Positions 1 through 9,305 of a stretch of 64,000 nucleotides of DNA are shown in pieces. Every line of letters starts with the position of its first letter. The stretch's first letter is position 1. A program made the translations under genes and the position numbers. The notes beneath the pieces were generated by a model. That model saw only the letters and a list, made by a program, of their open reading frames with translations, was not told where the DNA came from and made no database searches. The DNA comes from Aurantiochytrium sp. KH105 (lineage: Eukaryota; Sar; Bigyra; Thraustochytrida; Thraustochytriidae), in assembly GCA_003116975.1 (NCBI GenBank), contig BGKB01000025.1, forward strand, positions 186,001 through 250,000, written 5' to 3'.

Positions 1-3000
1 TTTCTCTCCGGAAGAGCGTACACGCGCGCTTCCGAGAAGAAGCTCGGCGACCTCTACGTCGTCGTGTTGGACGGCGAGATGCAACGCGTTCTGCCCATCG
101 CGAAGTGCGCACATGGTTGGATCTGCACGATGCTGAAGCAGCAGCTCAACAAGATCACAATTCTTCAGCATCGCTGCCATCATGAGCGCTGTCACTCCAT
201 CAGCATTGCTGATTCGTTGATTTGGGTTTGCGCCGTGCCACAGTAGCAAGCGAGCCATTTGCACATCCTGTGATAGCACAGCATGGTGCAGAGGTGAAAA
301 GCCGTCACTATCACAGTCGTCGCAGCTGGCAAGAAAATCAAGCACAGACGCTGCAACGTCGAGGTTGTGAGACTTGGCCGCCTGGCAGAGAAGTGTCGTC
401 TGCAACTTGCACGTCTTGCTCTCTGAGGATGGTTGGGGATCGCTCTCTGGCAGAGAAGGGTCCGAAGCTTCCATCAGTGAATTCCGCGACGCCATTAAGG
501 CGGCAAAATTTCCCGAGGTCCCGCACGAGGTTTGCTCTTCAATCTCGTACTGCTTGTGAAGTGACCGAAACAGCTCTGGCTCGCGACCTCTCCGCTCAAG
601 AGATGCAATGGCTCGGTCCAGCATGTCGAAGCCATGTTCGCCCTCTGTGGCCACCCATGCCGGACATGCTAGGAGCGATTGTAATAGACGCACGGCATCA
701 AAGCGCGCATGCTTGTTGTCGAGAATCAAAGCACAGAGCTCGAAGCTTCCCGACGTCGCAGCTTCCTCCGCCGCGCTTCGGCCGTTTGACGCGCAAGCGT
801 TGGGGTCCACACCGAGCGCGAGTAATGTGCGGGCAATCTCGAGACGAACTTCATCGGTCTTGGAGTCCTTCTTTGAAAGGGACGCAAGAAGATGTAAAAG
901 GGTTTGACCCGATCCTGGATCGGAGTTGCGGAGCTGATCGTCACTGAGCATTTGCATCAGATTCTTGGCTTGAACCAGTTCGCAAGCCTGTACTGCGGCC
1001 CGCACGGCCTGGAGAGGGTCTACAAAGCTCTGAAGCTGTTGCACAACCCCAAACATTGACTTTCGTGAGGCGTACAGCAACAGCGGCTCACTCTTGAGTT
1101 CTTCTTCTTCTACCTTCTTTATTGAGTCTTGACGGGGGTCATTATCGTCGCTGTCACGTGGCGGACGGTAGCCCACGGGTCGTCCGCCTCTTCGACTGGG
1201 CACTCGCGCACGTGTTCCTCTGCCTATCGCAGATCCCGACTGGAGTGGCGCAGATGCACGCTTCTGATGCCGTATCATCGACATTCGCGCAGCAAAAGAT
1301 GATCTTGATAGATGCGGGCTATGCTGTCGGGAAGTCTTTGGTGTTGCAGGTTTGTAAAGAGGAATGTTCACGGCGGCCTCGCAGGACTCCACACCAGTAA
1401 CGAGACATGTACGCGCGAAACTTGCGTGTTTGGTGAGCAAGGCCGTTCCCAATGCAGTGTTTTTCCAATGGTCCTGTACATCGAGTCTGACACCGCGCCG
1501 AAGAATCTCCACACCGCAGTAGTCGGCGCCGCAGGCGGCTGCAAAATGAAGCACAGATCGGCCTGCGTTGTCGACAACAGACGGGTCTTTGCAGTAAGTC
1601 AAGAGGGTTCTCACTGCGAGAACAAAATCTCTCGACCGAGCGGGTTGCGCGGGTTGCGAAGATAAAGGTGAAGACAGCATAGAGTTTAACCGGTTTCCCA
1701 CAGCTGAACTATGAACGCGACTTCTTCGTGCCACGCCTTGTACGCGATCCTTTCGTAATTCGGCTCTTGTTATATCGGCTCTCTCGCCCGGTTGTCGGAG
1801 CCTTAACAACGAATGGAATTTTTTATTGGCGTGGCGCATTACGCTCTCATCCTCAAAGTAATACATGGGGAATTGGTCTGAAGAAGCAAAATCACAAATC
1901 CATCTCCACTCGCCTGTGAACACGATGAAGAGAGGTGTCCAGCCGTGATTGTCCGCAAGATCGGCATTCGCCCCTGCCCGAAGCAGAGCGAGTGCTTCGG
2001 GACAGAGACCCCCTTCAGAGACACCCCAACGAAGGACGTGATGAAGGGGAGTCTGGCCCGCGTGATCCTGGCTATTAATGGTCGCTGACGACCCAGGGGC
2101 GTCCAGTAATATTTGTAGGATCTCTAAGTTTGAGTATATGGCAGCTGCGTGCAAAGGTAAACGTTTGCAAAGAGGATCTGCAATTGTCAGTAAATCTGGA
2201 GCTGCACGCAGCAGATACTCGCAAGTGCGCGGCAAGCCTTTCGCAGCAGCCACCACGAGGAGAGACGTCTCCTCCTCGGGACGTTCGGGAAGCAATGAAA
2301 GGTCGAATTTCTCGTGCATGAACTCAAGAACAGCCGCCACTACCCCGTCCTCCTTCTTTGTACTTGCAGAGGCAACAAAGTATGCCCATTGCGAAGCAAA
2401 GCCACCCCAAGCCTTCCACTCGGCTTCTTCTTCTGTATGCCATTTGAGCTTTGCTTGAGCCATCGCGGCTTCCTCCTGGGTTGAGGGGCATTGCTCAGGC
2501 ACAGAAGCCGTGCTCGTATCGGTCGTCGAGACGACATCGTCCGTTTGCGTTCCTACTTTTGCCTTGAGAGTCTCCAAATACTCGACACGCTCATTCTGCG
2601 TCGCGTGCCAATGTGCGCTTCCGTGACGAGAAAACCGAGATGCGTGACCAGGTCTAACGTCGATCATCTGAGCGCCAAAGTCCTGAATCAAAACTCGCAA
2701 GAGTTCGCACACATCGGATGCGAAATCGTCATCATCCTCTCCGGCATTGCAATTTTCCAACGCAAAATTGATCAGGGTATGAAGAGGAGTTCGTCTTTCG
2801 TCAGCGAATGGGCGTTGGAGAGTGATCTCTCGACGCTCAGGTGGCGAAAGAAGCGTGGACATGTGCATGAGTAAGCTTTTCTGAAGTTTTCGGTCAGGTG
2901 TCGCGAGGATGACGTGAACAATGTTGCTGAAATACTCGTCTGAGTTGTTGTCGTCGTGCGTAGCAGTCGTTACAACTGGGCGCGTGAACGAAGCTGCGCA

Positions 3001-6000
3001 CTGCTCGAACACAATCTTGAGAATCTCCATGGTCGCCTCTTGTTCTTTCCTTAAATCCGTCACATGAGGTCCATGTTGTGATGAAGCTCCTTCCTTGAGG
3101 GTCACCAGGGCGATGCCGACCGGTGTTAGACCAATCCGCTGACTCGGTGTCGAAGAATTGTCACAGATAAACAACTGAAGCTTCGCAACAGCTCGTAGCG
3201 TACCCGGGCAGCGCGCCTCGAATGTTTGAAGAGTCTCAAGCATCTTGCAACGATCGACGCAGGCATCGGACATGGCTAAAAAGAAGACATGCCAGAAATA
3301 ATCTGATGATCGTGGGCTCCGCTGGTCATGCGAAACTTCATATTTTGCACCATGATCCAAGAGGAACTCGAGCATAGGCATATTAAGCGCCATGGAAGCT
3401 CGGTGGATGGCTTGCCACCCGTCGATCGTACCTGCGTTTGGATCGGCGCCTCGTTGCAGTAGCGCCTGAGCAAGGGACATTAAGCCGTCGTTATCCTCGT
3501 TCGACACATTTGCTGACGCCACGGTGGTTAAAATAGAGACACCATTGCAGCACGCGTCGTTTGCGTCAAAGGCGTCCTGGCGATGAAGAAGGATGCACTT
3601 GAGAAGGCGCGGTGCACGTTGCATAATGGCGGGCCAGCCGCTAAGACCACCTCGAGATTGGTCCATGGGTAGCTGCTGGTTTTTTTGTACCGCCTCTATG
3701 CTTGGAAACGCGACCTCGGCCTCGCTCTCGAGCTGGTTCTCTTTCGCTGACTTGGACTTCTTTTCGAGAGTCGCCATGAACTCCCGAAACAGTCTGTGCA
3801 CGAGGGTGCGTTGGCATGCGTCGTGCAATGTAATGTCGACCTCCTTGAGCGGGACGAGCACCTCGGCAACGAGCATGTGCCGCTTTTGCAATGCCACAGA
3901 CACAGGGGTTCTGCCCCATTCGTTGGACGGATCGGGGGGCGCTCCGAGACAGAGAAGAACACCGACCACTCTTTCCCAACCATAGGCTGCCGCATAGTGC
4001 AGGGGAGTATTGAGCGCAAGATCCAATGCCTTAATATCGGCGCCACCGCGATGCACAAGCCAGGCGGCAACCTGTTCATGGCCATTCATGCAAGCAATCA
4101 TGAGAGGCGTGAGTCCACGGTCGGTCTTTGCGTCAACGTGGGCTCCAAACTCGATCAGAAGTCGTGCAGAGCCAAGATCCCCGATTCGGGCTGCGGCATG
4201 CAGCCCAGTCTCTTTTTGTGGGCCATAGACTTGGTCTGGCTTCGCGCCAAGTTCCAAAAGCGCTCGCACAGTATCTATCTTCCGGTCTGCATCACGTTGA
4301 GTGAAAACGGCGTGGACGAGAGCAGTTAAGCCCTTCTTATCTGTGGTCGTAAGCTCACCGCCAAGATCTTGCTTGGATTTCTGAATAGCATTGGCGAGAA
4401 TTCGCACATTCTCCGCACGAGCGCAGATGGACGCGGTCATGAGAGGCGTGATTCCAAAGTCGTCCTGGCTTACCAGATCCCTGGTGCGCCGACACGCGTC
4501 CACTACGACTTGGAAGACACTGGCGTTCTCGTTTGCTGCACCATAATGCACAACCGAAGCCTGAAAGGCGTCCTTGGTCATGGCCGAACGGCCTTGTAAG
4601 AGGACGCGAACACCGTCTGCATCTTCTGCGAGAGCGCTTGCAACATGAAGGATGGTGTACTTGAAGGTCGAATCAGTTGCCTGGAGACGACGGGGCGCAA
4701 AGCACCAATCCTTGGTCTCGCTTGCCGTGAAGACCAACTCGTCATTGCGGTCAAGTGCATCTTCTTCGTCTTGAGGCTCAGAAGGCTCGAACTCGGATAC
4801 GGACACGGACACAGCAAACCCGGCAGCAGCGAGGCTCAATTTGCATATGTGAGCAGCGCCTTGGCGGGTCCCTTGAATCATGAGGCGCGCAGAAGCCTCG
4901 CGATGCCCCCAGCGAATGAGACGATCGAGATCTAAGGAGAGATTGGGTAGAATGTCGGCTTCGGCAAGTGCTTTCCACGAGGATTCCGGAATCGCATCAA
5001 AATGCGCAAAGAGATCAAGCGTACCAAGACGCCCCACGTCAAAAAAGTCCTTGCTAAGGGTAGTCGTTGAGCAGAGCTGTCTGCATTGCGCCCGCACCAC
5101 GCCTTGCGTGGTTTTCTCCGGCGACACATAATTTACATCCAGTAGAAAGCACAACCTCTTTACGACATCGTCGCCTTCATTCTTGAAAGCCTCTCGCCAA
5201 TTTTGATACTTGCCTGCGGACATCTCCACCGCGGCCTCTCGCTGTGCCGCATCGATCTCCCCCGCCCCGTCGTCTTCAAAAAGAACACCCTTGTGAAGCC
5301 TTTCGGAGCAGTTTTTCATGTCGCCAAATAATTCAAAGCCAGCTTGAGATCGTACTTCGCAAGCTCCGACGTAACGCCGAATAAATTCTCGCGCGTTTCG
5401 AAAGGGTCTCGCTGCATAGATACTTTCGGGTCTGCGGCGGTCTTCCTCTTCAGAGTCCAGCGAAGGTAGAGACTTGGGCGAAGACGAAGACGAAGACGTT
5501 GACGAGGCGTCATCATTCGAGGCGTCATCATTCGAGGCATCCCTTGAGCCAAAGTCCGCATCGTCCAGTGAACGGATTTCACGCCGTATACAGTCCAGGA
5601 GACTGCGAATGGTATGCGCATTGGCGCCAAAAAGAACGGCACAGTCCAAGCTCTGGAGAAGCACTTCGGCGGACATGGGCAAGCGAAAGACCGGCGCCAC
5701 TGTGTCCGTTAGTTTTCTTGTTTTTTGCCTGCTTTGCGAGAGTGCTTGCTCCAATGGATTGAAATCACCATGTCGTGCAGCTCGAGCTAGTTCTCGACTC
5801 GCTCGATCAAGATCGCCATCAAAGTTCTTGGTCTTGTTGTCGTCATGAAGGAAGACGGAGAGACCCCCAAGAGAGGACGCAGGAATGATTTCAGAGACCT
5901 TATCTTCCACATTCGACTCCACGCCAGGGGACGTCTTAGTCAGAACGCAGATTACTTCGTGGATTTTGCAGACGCCCGTCATTAGCTCATTGGCATTGTC

Positions 6001-6621
6001 AAGCACCAGGCCATGTTCGAAATCCAAGTCGGTAGCTCTGACTGCATCCTTTGTGAGCCATACGACAGGGATATCGCTCTGATCGGCAGGTACCATGACT
6101 CGAACCCGAGCAATGCGAACGAGGTTCTCGGTACCTGAATGCACGCGTACGGCGATAATTTCACCTGCAGTAAACTTGGCGAAGAGAGCTTCGCGAGCTT
6201 GAGGAGTGATCGCCGTCTCGCAAGGACTCGCAAAGGCCTTCGCGGATGAGTCAGAATTGCGGTCTGTCTCGATCTGCGAGACGGCGTCCTCGAGAAGCGC
6301 AAGTTTGCGCTTGGCGCCTCGTGTTTTCGGCTTCCTTGCGCCTTGTGGATTCACTGCCGAGGACACGGCGGAAGCCTCCTCCTCTCCAACAGGAGTCGGC
6401 GAGATAGTGGTGCACGAATCGGCGCGTTTAGGCGTCGACGAAGGCGAAGGCGAAGATGCCTTGGTCGACGACGCTGAGACTAGGCGCGGTGAGCGCCGAG
6501 CAGGGTGAGCTGCGTCTTGTACTCTACGCGTCGCGATCGAATCTCTCTTGGCGCTCCGGGTACTTGAGGAAGGTCCTTGCATCCTATGACCCTCGCGGCC
6601 AACACGAGGATGTTTCCCCAT
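1..6621 (-). CDS. Giant ankyrin-repeat protein, 3' end beyond the left edge
   Basis: Reading the minus strand from the ATG at 6621 gives 2,207 sense codons with no stop before the window edge, so the gene is cut on its 3' side. An in-frame TGA lies nine codons upstream of this ATG, which makes it the first possible start. A second ATG is at 6582. The first 130 residues are Ser/Pro/Arg-rich and basic. An acidic tandem repeat (DASND units) lies near residue 365. Ankyrin repeats then appear, for example TPLMIACMNGHEQVAAWL near 4100 and SPLHHAVLSQDVQMARLLL near 260, separated by long non-repeat linkers. They continue to the edge (ALHLAVQHDDVEVAELLL). Ankyrin repeats mediate protein binding; no enzymatic domain is visible in the part present. 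A catalytic domain such as the PARP found behind ankyrins in some protists could lie outside the window, but nothing here shows it. The coding call is firm; the function is unknown. Confidence 0.88.
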   Translation of the reverse strand, partial: MGKHPRVGREGHRMQGPSSSTRSAKRDSIATRRVQDAAHPARRSPRLVSASSTKASSPSPSSTPKRADSCTTISPTPVGEEEASAVSSAVNPQGARKPKTRGAKRKLALLEDAVSQIETDRNSDSSAKAFASPCETAITPQAREALFAKFTAGEIIAVRVHSGTENLVRIARVRVMVPADQSDIPVVWLTKDAVRATDLDFEHGLVLDNANELMTGVCKIHEVICVLTKTSPGVESNVEDKVSEIIPASSLGGLSVFLHDDNKTKNFDGDLDRASRELARAARHGDFNPLEQALSQSRQKTRKLTDTVAPVFRLPMSAEVLLQSLDCAVLFGANAHTIRSLLDCIRREIRSLDDADFGSRDASNDDASNDDASSTSSSSSSPKSLPSLDSEEEDRRRPESIYAARPFRNAREFIRRYVGACEVRSQAGFELFGDMKNCSERLHKGVLFEDDGAGEIDAAQREAAVEMSAGKYQNWREAFKNEGDDVVKRLCFLLDVNYVSPEKTTQGVVRAQCRQLCSTTTLSKDFFDVGRLGTLDLFAHFDAIPESSWKALAEADILPNLSLDLDRLIRWGHREASARLMIQGTRQGAAHICKLSLAAAGFAVSVSVSEFEPSEPQDEEDALDRNDELVFTASETKDWCFAPRRLQATDSTFKYTILHVASALAEDADGVRVLLQGRSAMTKDAFQASVVHYGAANENASVFQVVVDACRRTRDLVSQDDFGITPLMTASICARAENVRILANAIQKSKQDLGGELTTTDKKGLTALVHAVFTQRDADRKIDTVRALLELGAKPDQVYGPQKETGLHAAARIGDLGSARLLIEFGAHVDAKTDRGLTPLMIACMNGHEQVAAWLVHRGGADIKALDLALNTPLHYAAAYGWERVVGVLLCLGAPPDPSNEWGRTPVSVALQKRHMLVAEVLVPLKEVDITLHDACQRTLVHRLFREFMATLEKKSKSAKENQLESEAEVAFPSIEAVQKNQQLPMDQSRGGLSGWPAIMQRAPRLLKCILLHRQDAFDANDACCNGVSILTTVASANVSNEDNDGLMSLAQALLQRGADPNAGTIDGWQAIHRASMALNMPMLEFLLDHGAKYEVSHDQRSPRSSDYFWHVFFLAMSDACVDRCKMLETLQTFEARCPGTLRAVAKLQLFICDNSSTPSQRIGLTPVGIALVTLKEGASSQHGPHVTDLRKEQEATMEILKIVFEQCAASFTRPVVTTATHDDNNSDEYFSNIVHVILATPDRKLQKSLLMHMSTLLSPPERREITLQRPFADERRTPLHTLINFALENCNAGEDDDDFASDVCELLRVLIQDFGAQMIDVRPGHASRFSRHGSAHWHATQNERVEYLETLKAKVGTQTDDVVSTTDTSTASVPEQCPSTQEEAAMAQAKLKWHTEEEAEWKAWGGFASQWAYFVASASTKKEDGVVAAVLEFMHEKFDLSLLPERPEEETSLLVVAAAKGLPRTCEYLLRAAPDLLTIADPLCKRLPLHAAAIYSNLEILQILLDAPGSSATINSQDHAGQTPLHHVLRWGVSEGGLCPEALALLRAGANADLADNHGWTPLFIVFTGEWRWICDFASSDQFPMYYFEDESVMRHANKKFHSLLRLRQPGERADITRAELRKDRVQGVARRSRVHSSAVGNRLNSMLSSPLSSQPAQPARSRDFVLAVRTLLTYCKDPSVVDNAGRSVLHFAAACGADYCGVEILRRGVRLDVQDHWKNTALGTALLTKHASFARTCLVTGVESCEAAVNIPLYKPATPKTSRQHSPHLSRSSFAARMSMIRHQKRASAPLQSGSAIGRGTRARVPSRRGGRPVGYRPPRDSDDNDPRQDSIKKVEEEELKSEPLLLYASRKSMFGVVQQLQSFVDPLQAVRAAVQACELVQAKNLMQMLSDDQLRNSDPGSGQTLLHLLASLSKKDSKTDEVRLEIARTLLALGVDPNACASNGRSAAEEAATSGSFELCALILDNKHARFDAVRLLQSLLACPAWVATEGEHGFDMLDRAIASLERRGREPELFRSLHKQYEIEEQTSCGTSGNFAALMASRNSLMEASDPSLPESDPQPSSESKTCKLQTTLLCQAAKSHNLDVAASVLDFLASCDDCDSDGFSPLHHAVLSQDVQMARLLLWHGANPNQRISNADGVTALMMAAMLKNCDLVELLLQHRADPTMCALRDGQNALHLAVQHDDVEVAELLLGSARVRSSGEK
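5504..5542 (-). repeat. 15-bp coding tandem repeat in the ankyrin gene
   Basis: The unit GAGGCGTCATCATTC (plus strand) occurs twice perfectly (5504-5518, 5519-5533) and a third time in part. It keeps the reading frame and encodes repeated Asp/Ala/Ser/Asn residues in an acidic linker. A GAAGAC run lies just before it at about 5480-5497. Confidence 0.85.
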
Positions 6622-6702
6622 GATCGCTCGACGACGATACACTGTTCACTCAAAGCTCGCACGCTCACGCGCGGGTGCGAGAGACTACTCCCGCGAGATC
6701 AA

Positions 6703-6757
6703 CAGGCCAGCAGGCCAGCAGGCCAGCAGGCCAGCAGGCAGGCAGGCCAGCAGGCAG
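6703..6757. repeat. GGCCAGCA 8-bp tandem repeat
   Basis: About five GGCCAGCA units are mixed with GGCA half units, less than 100 bp upstream of the ankyrin gene ATG (minus strand). Confidence 0.85.
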
Positions 6758-7360
6758 TCAAGGCCGCAGCGCCACGGGAGCGCGCCGCGGTCGGGTCTGT
6801 TTGCGTTCCGCTCCCGAAAAGGACGAGCTTGCTTCGTTCTCCTCCTCCTCCTCCTCGTGCCACGTGAGTTGTCCAAGACGACGGCGGGGCGACGGGCGCG
6901 CACAACGGGCGCGGGCGCGGTCGCCGCTCGCCTGGCGCAGACGCAGGGCGCGGGCGCGGTCAGGCCGCCGGCCCTCGCGTCCCGGCTGCTCCTGTGTCGC
7001 GAGATCCGGCGAGCGAGGGGGATCGAGCCGCGCGAATCCGCGAGTTCGAAATCCTCGATCCCAAGCACACGCGCAGACACCCTGCGCGCGAGCTCGACGC
7101 CCGCGGGCGGCGGCAGGCGAGGGGAAGGGGCGCGCGCGTCTCGGCGGCGGGCGTGCGGGCGTGCGGGCGGGCGTGCGGGCGGGGCAGGCGCTCGCAAGGG
7201 GCGCCCCTCGTTCGGGTTCTGCTGCTCTCTCCATCTGCTGCTGCTGCTGGAGAACGATCAATCAATCGGCCGGGATCGTCATCAACCAAGTGAAAGAAGA
7301 GAAAAGAAGCATTGACAGTGGAAAAAAAGTGACCATTTGGGAGAACCTGAGCGACAGTAA

Positions 7361-7408
7361 ATGAATGAATGAATGAATGAATGAATGAATGAATGAATGA
7401 ATGAATGA
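7361..7408. repeat. (ATGA)n microsatellite, 12 copies
   Basis: Twelve uninterrupted ATGA units lie in intergenic DNA. The repeat creates open frames made of Ser/Phe/Ile/His repeats on the minus strand, which are not genes. Confidence 0.95.
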
Positions 7409-8057
7409 GTGAGGAACGGGGCAGGAGCTGAAAAGGAATAGGGCCATTGGAAAACATGGGATTGACTTTACTATAGTATACTACTCCGTCACTCACTTGC
7501 CGTCACTCACACAGGCTGCCAAAAAAAGAAGAAAACTTGAAGATCTCACTTCTGCCTGCACGCAGCAGCCAGCCACCCAGCCGCCCAGCTGCCATCCGCC
7601 AGAGCCGAGACATGCAATCCTCAGCATTGCATGCTGGTGCTGCCGCAGTGCAGACGCCCCGCGTTCTTCAAGAACACAACCTGGCTGCGAGAGTCTCTAC
7701 CATTGTGGAATTACCTCTTCGCTCTTCTTCGTCTCCCCTTTCCTTCCTTCAAGCAAGTTCTTCTTGTATCACGATCGCGCCTGATCAAAAGTCGCGCGAC
7801 AGCGACCAGAAGCGGCGCGAGAGCGGCGAGGGCAGCCCGCGCGGGCAGCGGAGGTCGTCGCCAAGGGCGCGCGGACGGCCTTGGTCGCTCTGGCAAGGCA
7901 GGGTGCTCCGACCCTGAGCCGCCGGGAGGCAGCGAGCGAGCGAGCGAGGGAAGGTGAAGAAGGACCGCCGGGTCACGGAGCACGCGCACGTGCAAGCCAA
8001 GCAAGCTGAGCCGAAAGCAAGCAGGCAAGCGCACAGACGAGAGACAGTGCGTGTGTG

Positions 8058-8058
<1 letters not shown>

Positions 8059-8089
<31 letters not shown>

Positions 8090-8090
8090 C
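8059..8090. repeat. GC then GA dinucleotide tract
   Basis: An alternating GCGC run passes directly into GAGAGA. It is intergenic, downstream of the COMMD10 stop codon. Confidence 0.85.
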
Positions 8091-8316
8091 GGAAAACCGA
8101 CGTCGCGCAGCTTTGCAACGTGGTCGGAGGCGCAGTGCAGCCACAGCCAGCTGCAGCAGATCATTATCAAGTGTAGTATGTATGCATGCATGGGTTCCGC
8201 AACCCGAGGTGGTCTCAGCAGACTAGAATTGTAACTCCAGGCTCCGCAGTGCCCCCATTGTCGTAGTATGTGACTCGCTATCGCGAACGAAACCTTCGAA
8301 AGAGGACAAAGACTGA

Positions 8317-9108
8317 TCAATCGAGCTCCTGCTGGATCTGCTCCAGCCTCTGGAAGAGATCGAAGAGCTCAGATCGCGAGAATGAATATGAAAAGCACGC
8401 GCGCTCCCCACGGGTTTTGGTGTGCAAATGCAAAGTGGCCGTGGGAACAGCGAGTCGCAAAGCGTTGCTGTTGCCAAGGTGGACACCGACATCCCAATCA
8501 ACGTGCTTCAGCCTGGGCATTTTCGAGTCGTCATTGTCGTCATCGTCGTCGTCGTTGTCGTCGTCGGTATCGGCATCATCCAGGGCAGAAGAGCGGTCTT
8601 GTGGGTGGGCTTGAATACCACCGCTGGCAACGGGCCTTCGAGATGCATGCAAAGTCCACGCCCGCCCAAACGCTTGCGCGTGCTCATAATCCATGCCACA
8701 CTGTTCTGACGTGAGAAAGGAGACGAGCTCCGCTGCGCTGCATTCGTCGAGCGCTCGAATGCGTTTGATCAGTTCCACAGCGAGCGCAACGACATCGTCG
8801 AGCTCCGCCATTGACAGCCCCGTGACCTTGACCAGCCTCGCTTTCTCGCGCGCGTGAAAAACCAAGACCTCCCCGCCACTTGCTCTCGGCCCAGCCCGTT
8901 CCACATTTCCTCCACCGCCTTCGCCTTCGCCTGAGACTTTGCCTTGGTCCTGGTCCTGTTCACCTTGTTCCCGTCGACCCTGGGTCTCCCCCGTGCGCTC
9001 CATGATCTCCATCACGAGCGCCTCGAAGCGCGTCGCGGAGGTCTTCGCGCATACCGGCGCCGCCAGGGCCTCGCGGAAGCGGCGAGGCGCGCGGCCCAGC
9101 GCGGCCAT
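8317..9108 (-). CDS. COMMD10: COMM domain-containing protein, COMMD10-like
   Basis: The product is 263 residues. The last 65 form a COMM domain beginning at LKHVDWDVGV and ending ELFDLFQRLEQIQQELD, which closely follows the C-terminus of animal COMMD10 (KELFDFYNKLETIQAQLD). The N-terminal helical part (RFEALVMEIM, then AELDDVVALAVELIKRI) also fits COMMD10 order. COMMD proteins assemble as heteromers in the Commander complex, which recycles membrane proteins from endosomes. I chose the Met at 9108 because the frame further upstream is only Arg/Pro-rich sequence. An Asp-rich insert (about residues 176-195) just before the COMM domain makes it longer than the roughly 200-residue animal protein. 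It is divergent from VPS8, another endosomal gene, 197 bp away. Confidence 0.85.
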   Translation of the reverse strand: MAALGRAPRRFREALAAPVCAKTSATRFEALVMEIMERTGETQGRREQGEQDQDQGKVSGEGEGGGGNVERAGPRASGGEVLVFHAREKARLVKVTGLSMAELDDVVALAVELIKRIRALDECSAAELVSFLTSEQCGMDYEHAQAFGRAWTLHASRRPVASGGIQAHPQDRSSALDDADTDDDNDDDDDDNDDSKMPRLKHVDWDVGVHLGNSNALRLAVPTATLHLHTKTRGERACFSYSFSRSELFDLFQRLEQIQQELD

Positions 9109-9305
9109 GCTCGTCCCCGTCGACGCGCACGCCCTCGCCCTCGCGAGGAAGGCGTCTCGAAGATACTGGTTTGAACGAGTTTGAACGAGTTTGAAAAGTC
9201 GAGGCTCGCTCGCTCCAGCCCGCCTCCTCGAGCAGCAGACCCGGAGCTCTCGAGCGCGAGGACGCGGGCGCGAGCGGGGCGCGCGGCGCGCGCGGAGGCG
9301 CCGCG
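9109..9305. promoter_or_regulatory. Shared COMMD10/VPS8 divergent promoter interval
   Basis: Only 197 bp separate the two start codons. The interval contains a 10-bp tandem repeat, GTTTGAACGA, at about 9170-9194 (two full copies and a partial third). No TATA box is evident. The promoter role is inferred from gene orientation. Confidence 0.5.

Larger units (their letters stand above)
6622..8316. other. 1.7-kb low-complexity intergenic region
   Basis: This stretch separates the ankyrin gene start from the COMMD10 stop. Open frames occur on both strands, but they translate to Arg/Ala/Ser-rich or Phe/Ile/His-rich simple sequence with no domain, and they follow GC content. It contains four simple repeats: GGCCAGCA units, an ATGA run, CGAG/GCGT-rich tracts and a GC/GA dinucleotide tract. 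I see no supported gene. The promoter of the ankyrin gene should lie in its left part. Confidence 0.6.

Noticed and set aside
6090-6110. tRNA B-box-like GGTTCGAGTC on the minus strand
   Set aside because: Lies inside the ankyrin coding frame and has no A box or cloverleaf around it.
6620-7496. Several 170-230 codon frames on both strands
   Set aside because: Built from GGCCAGCA, CGGGCGTG and ATGA repeats; compositionally simple and mutually overlapping.
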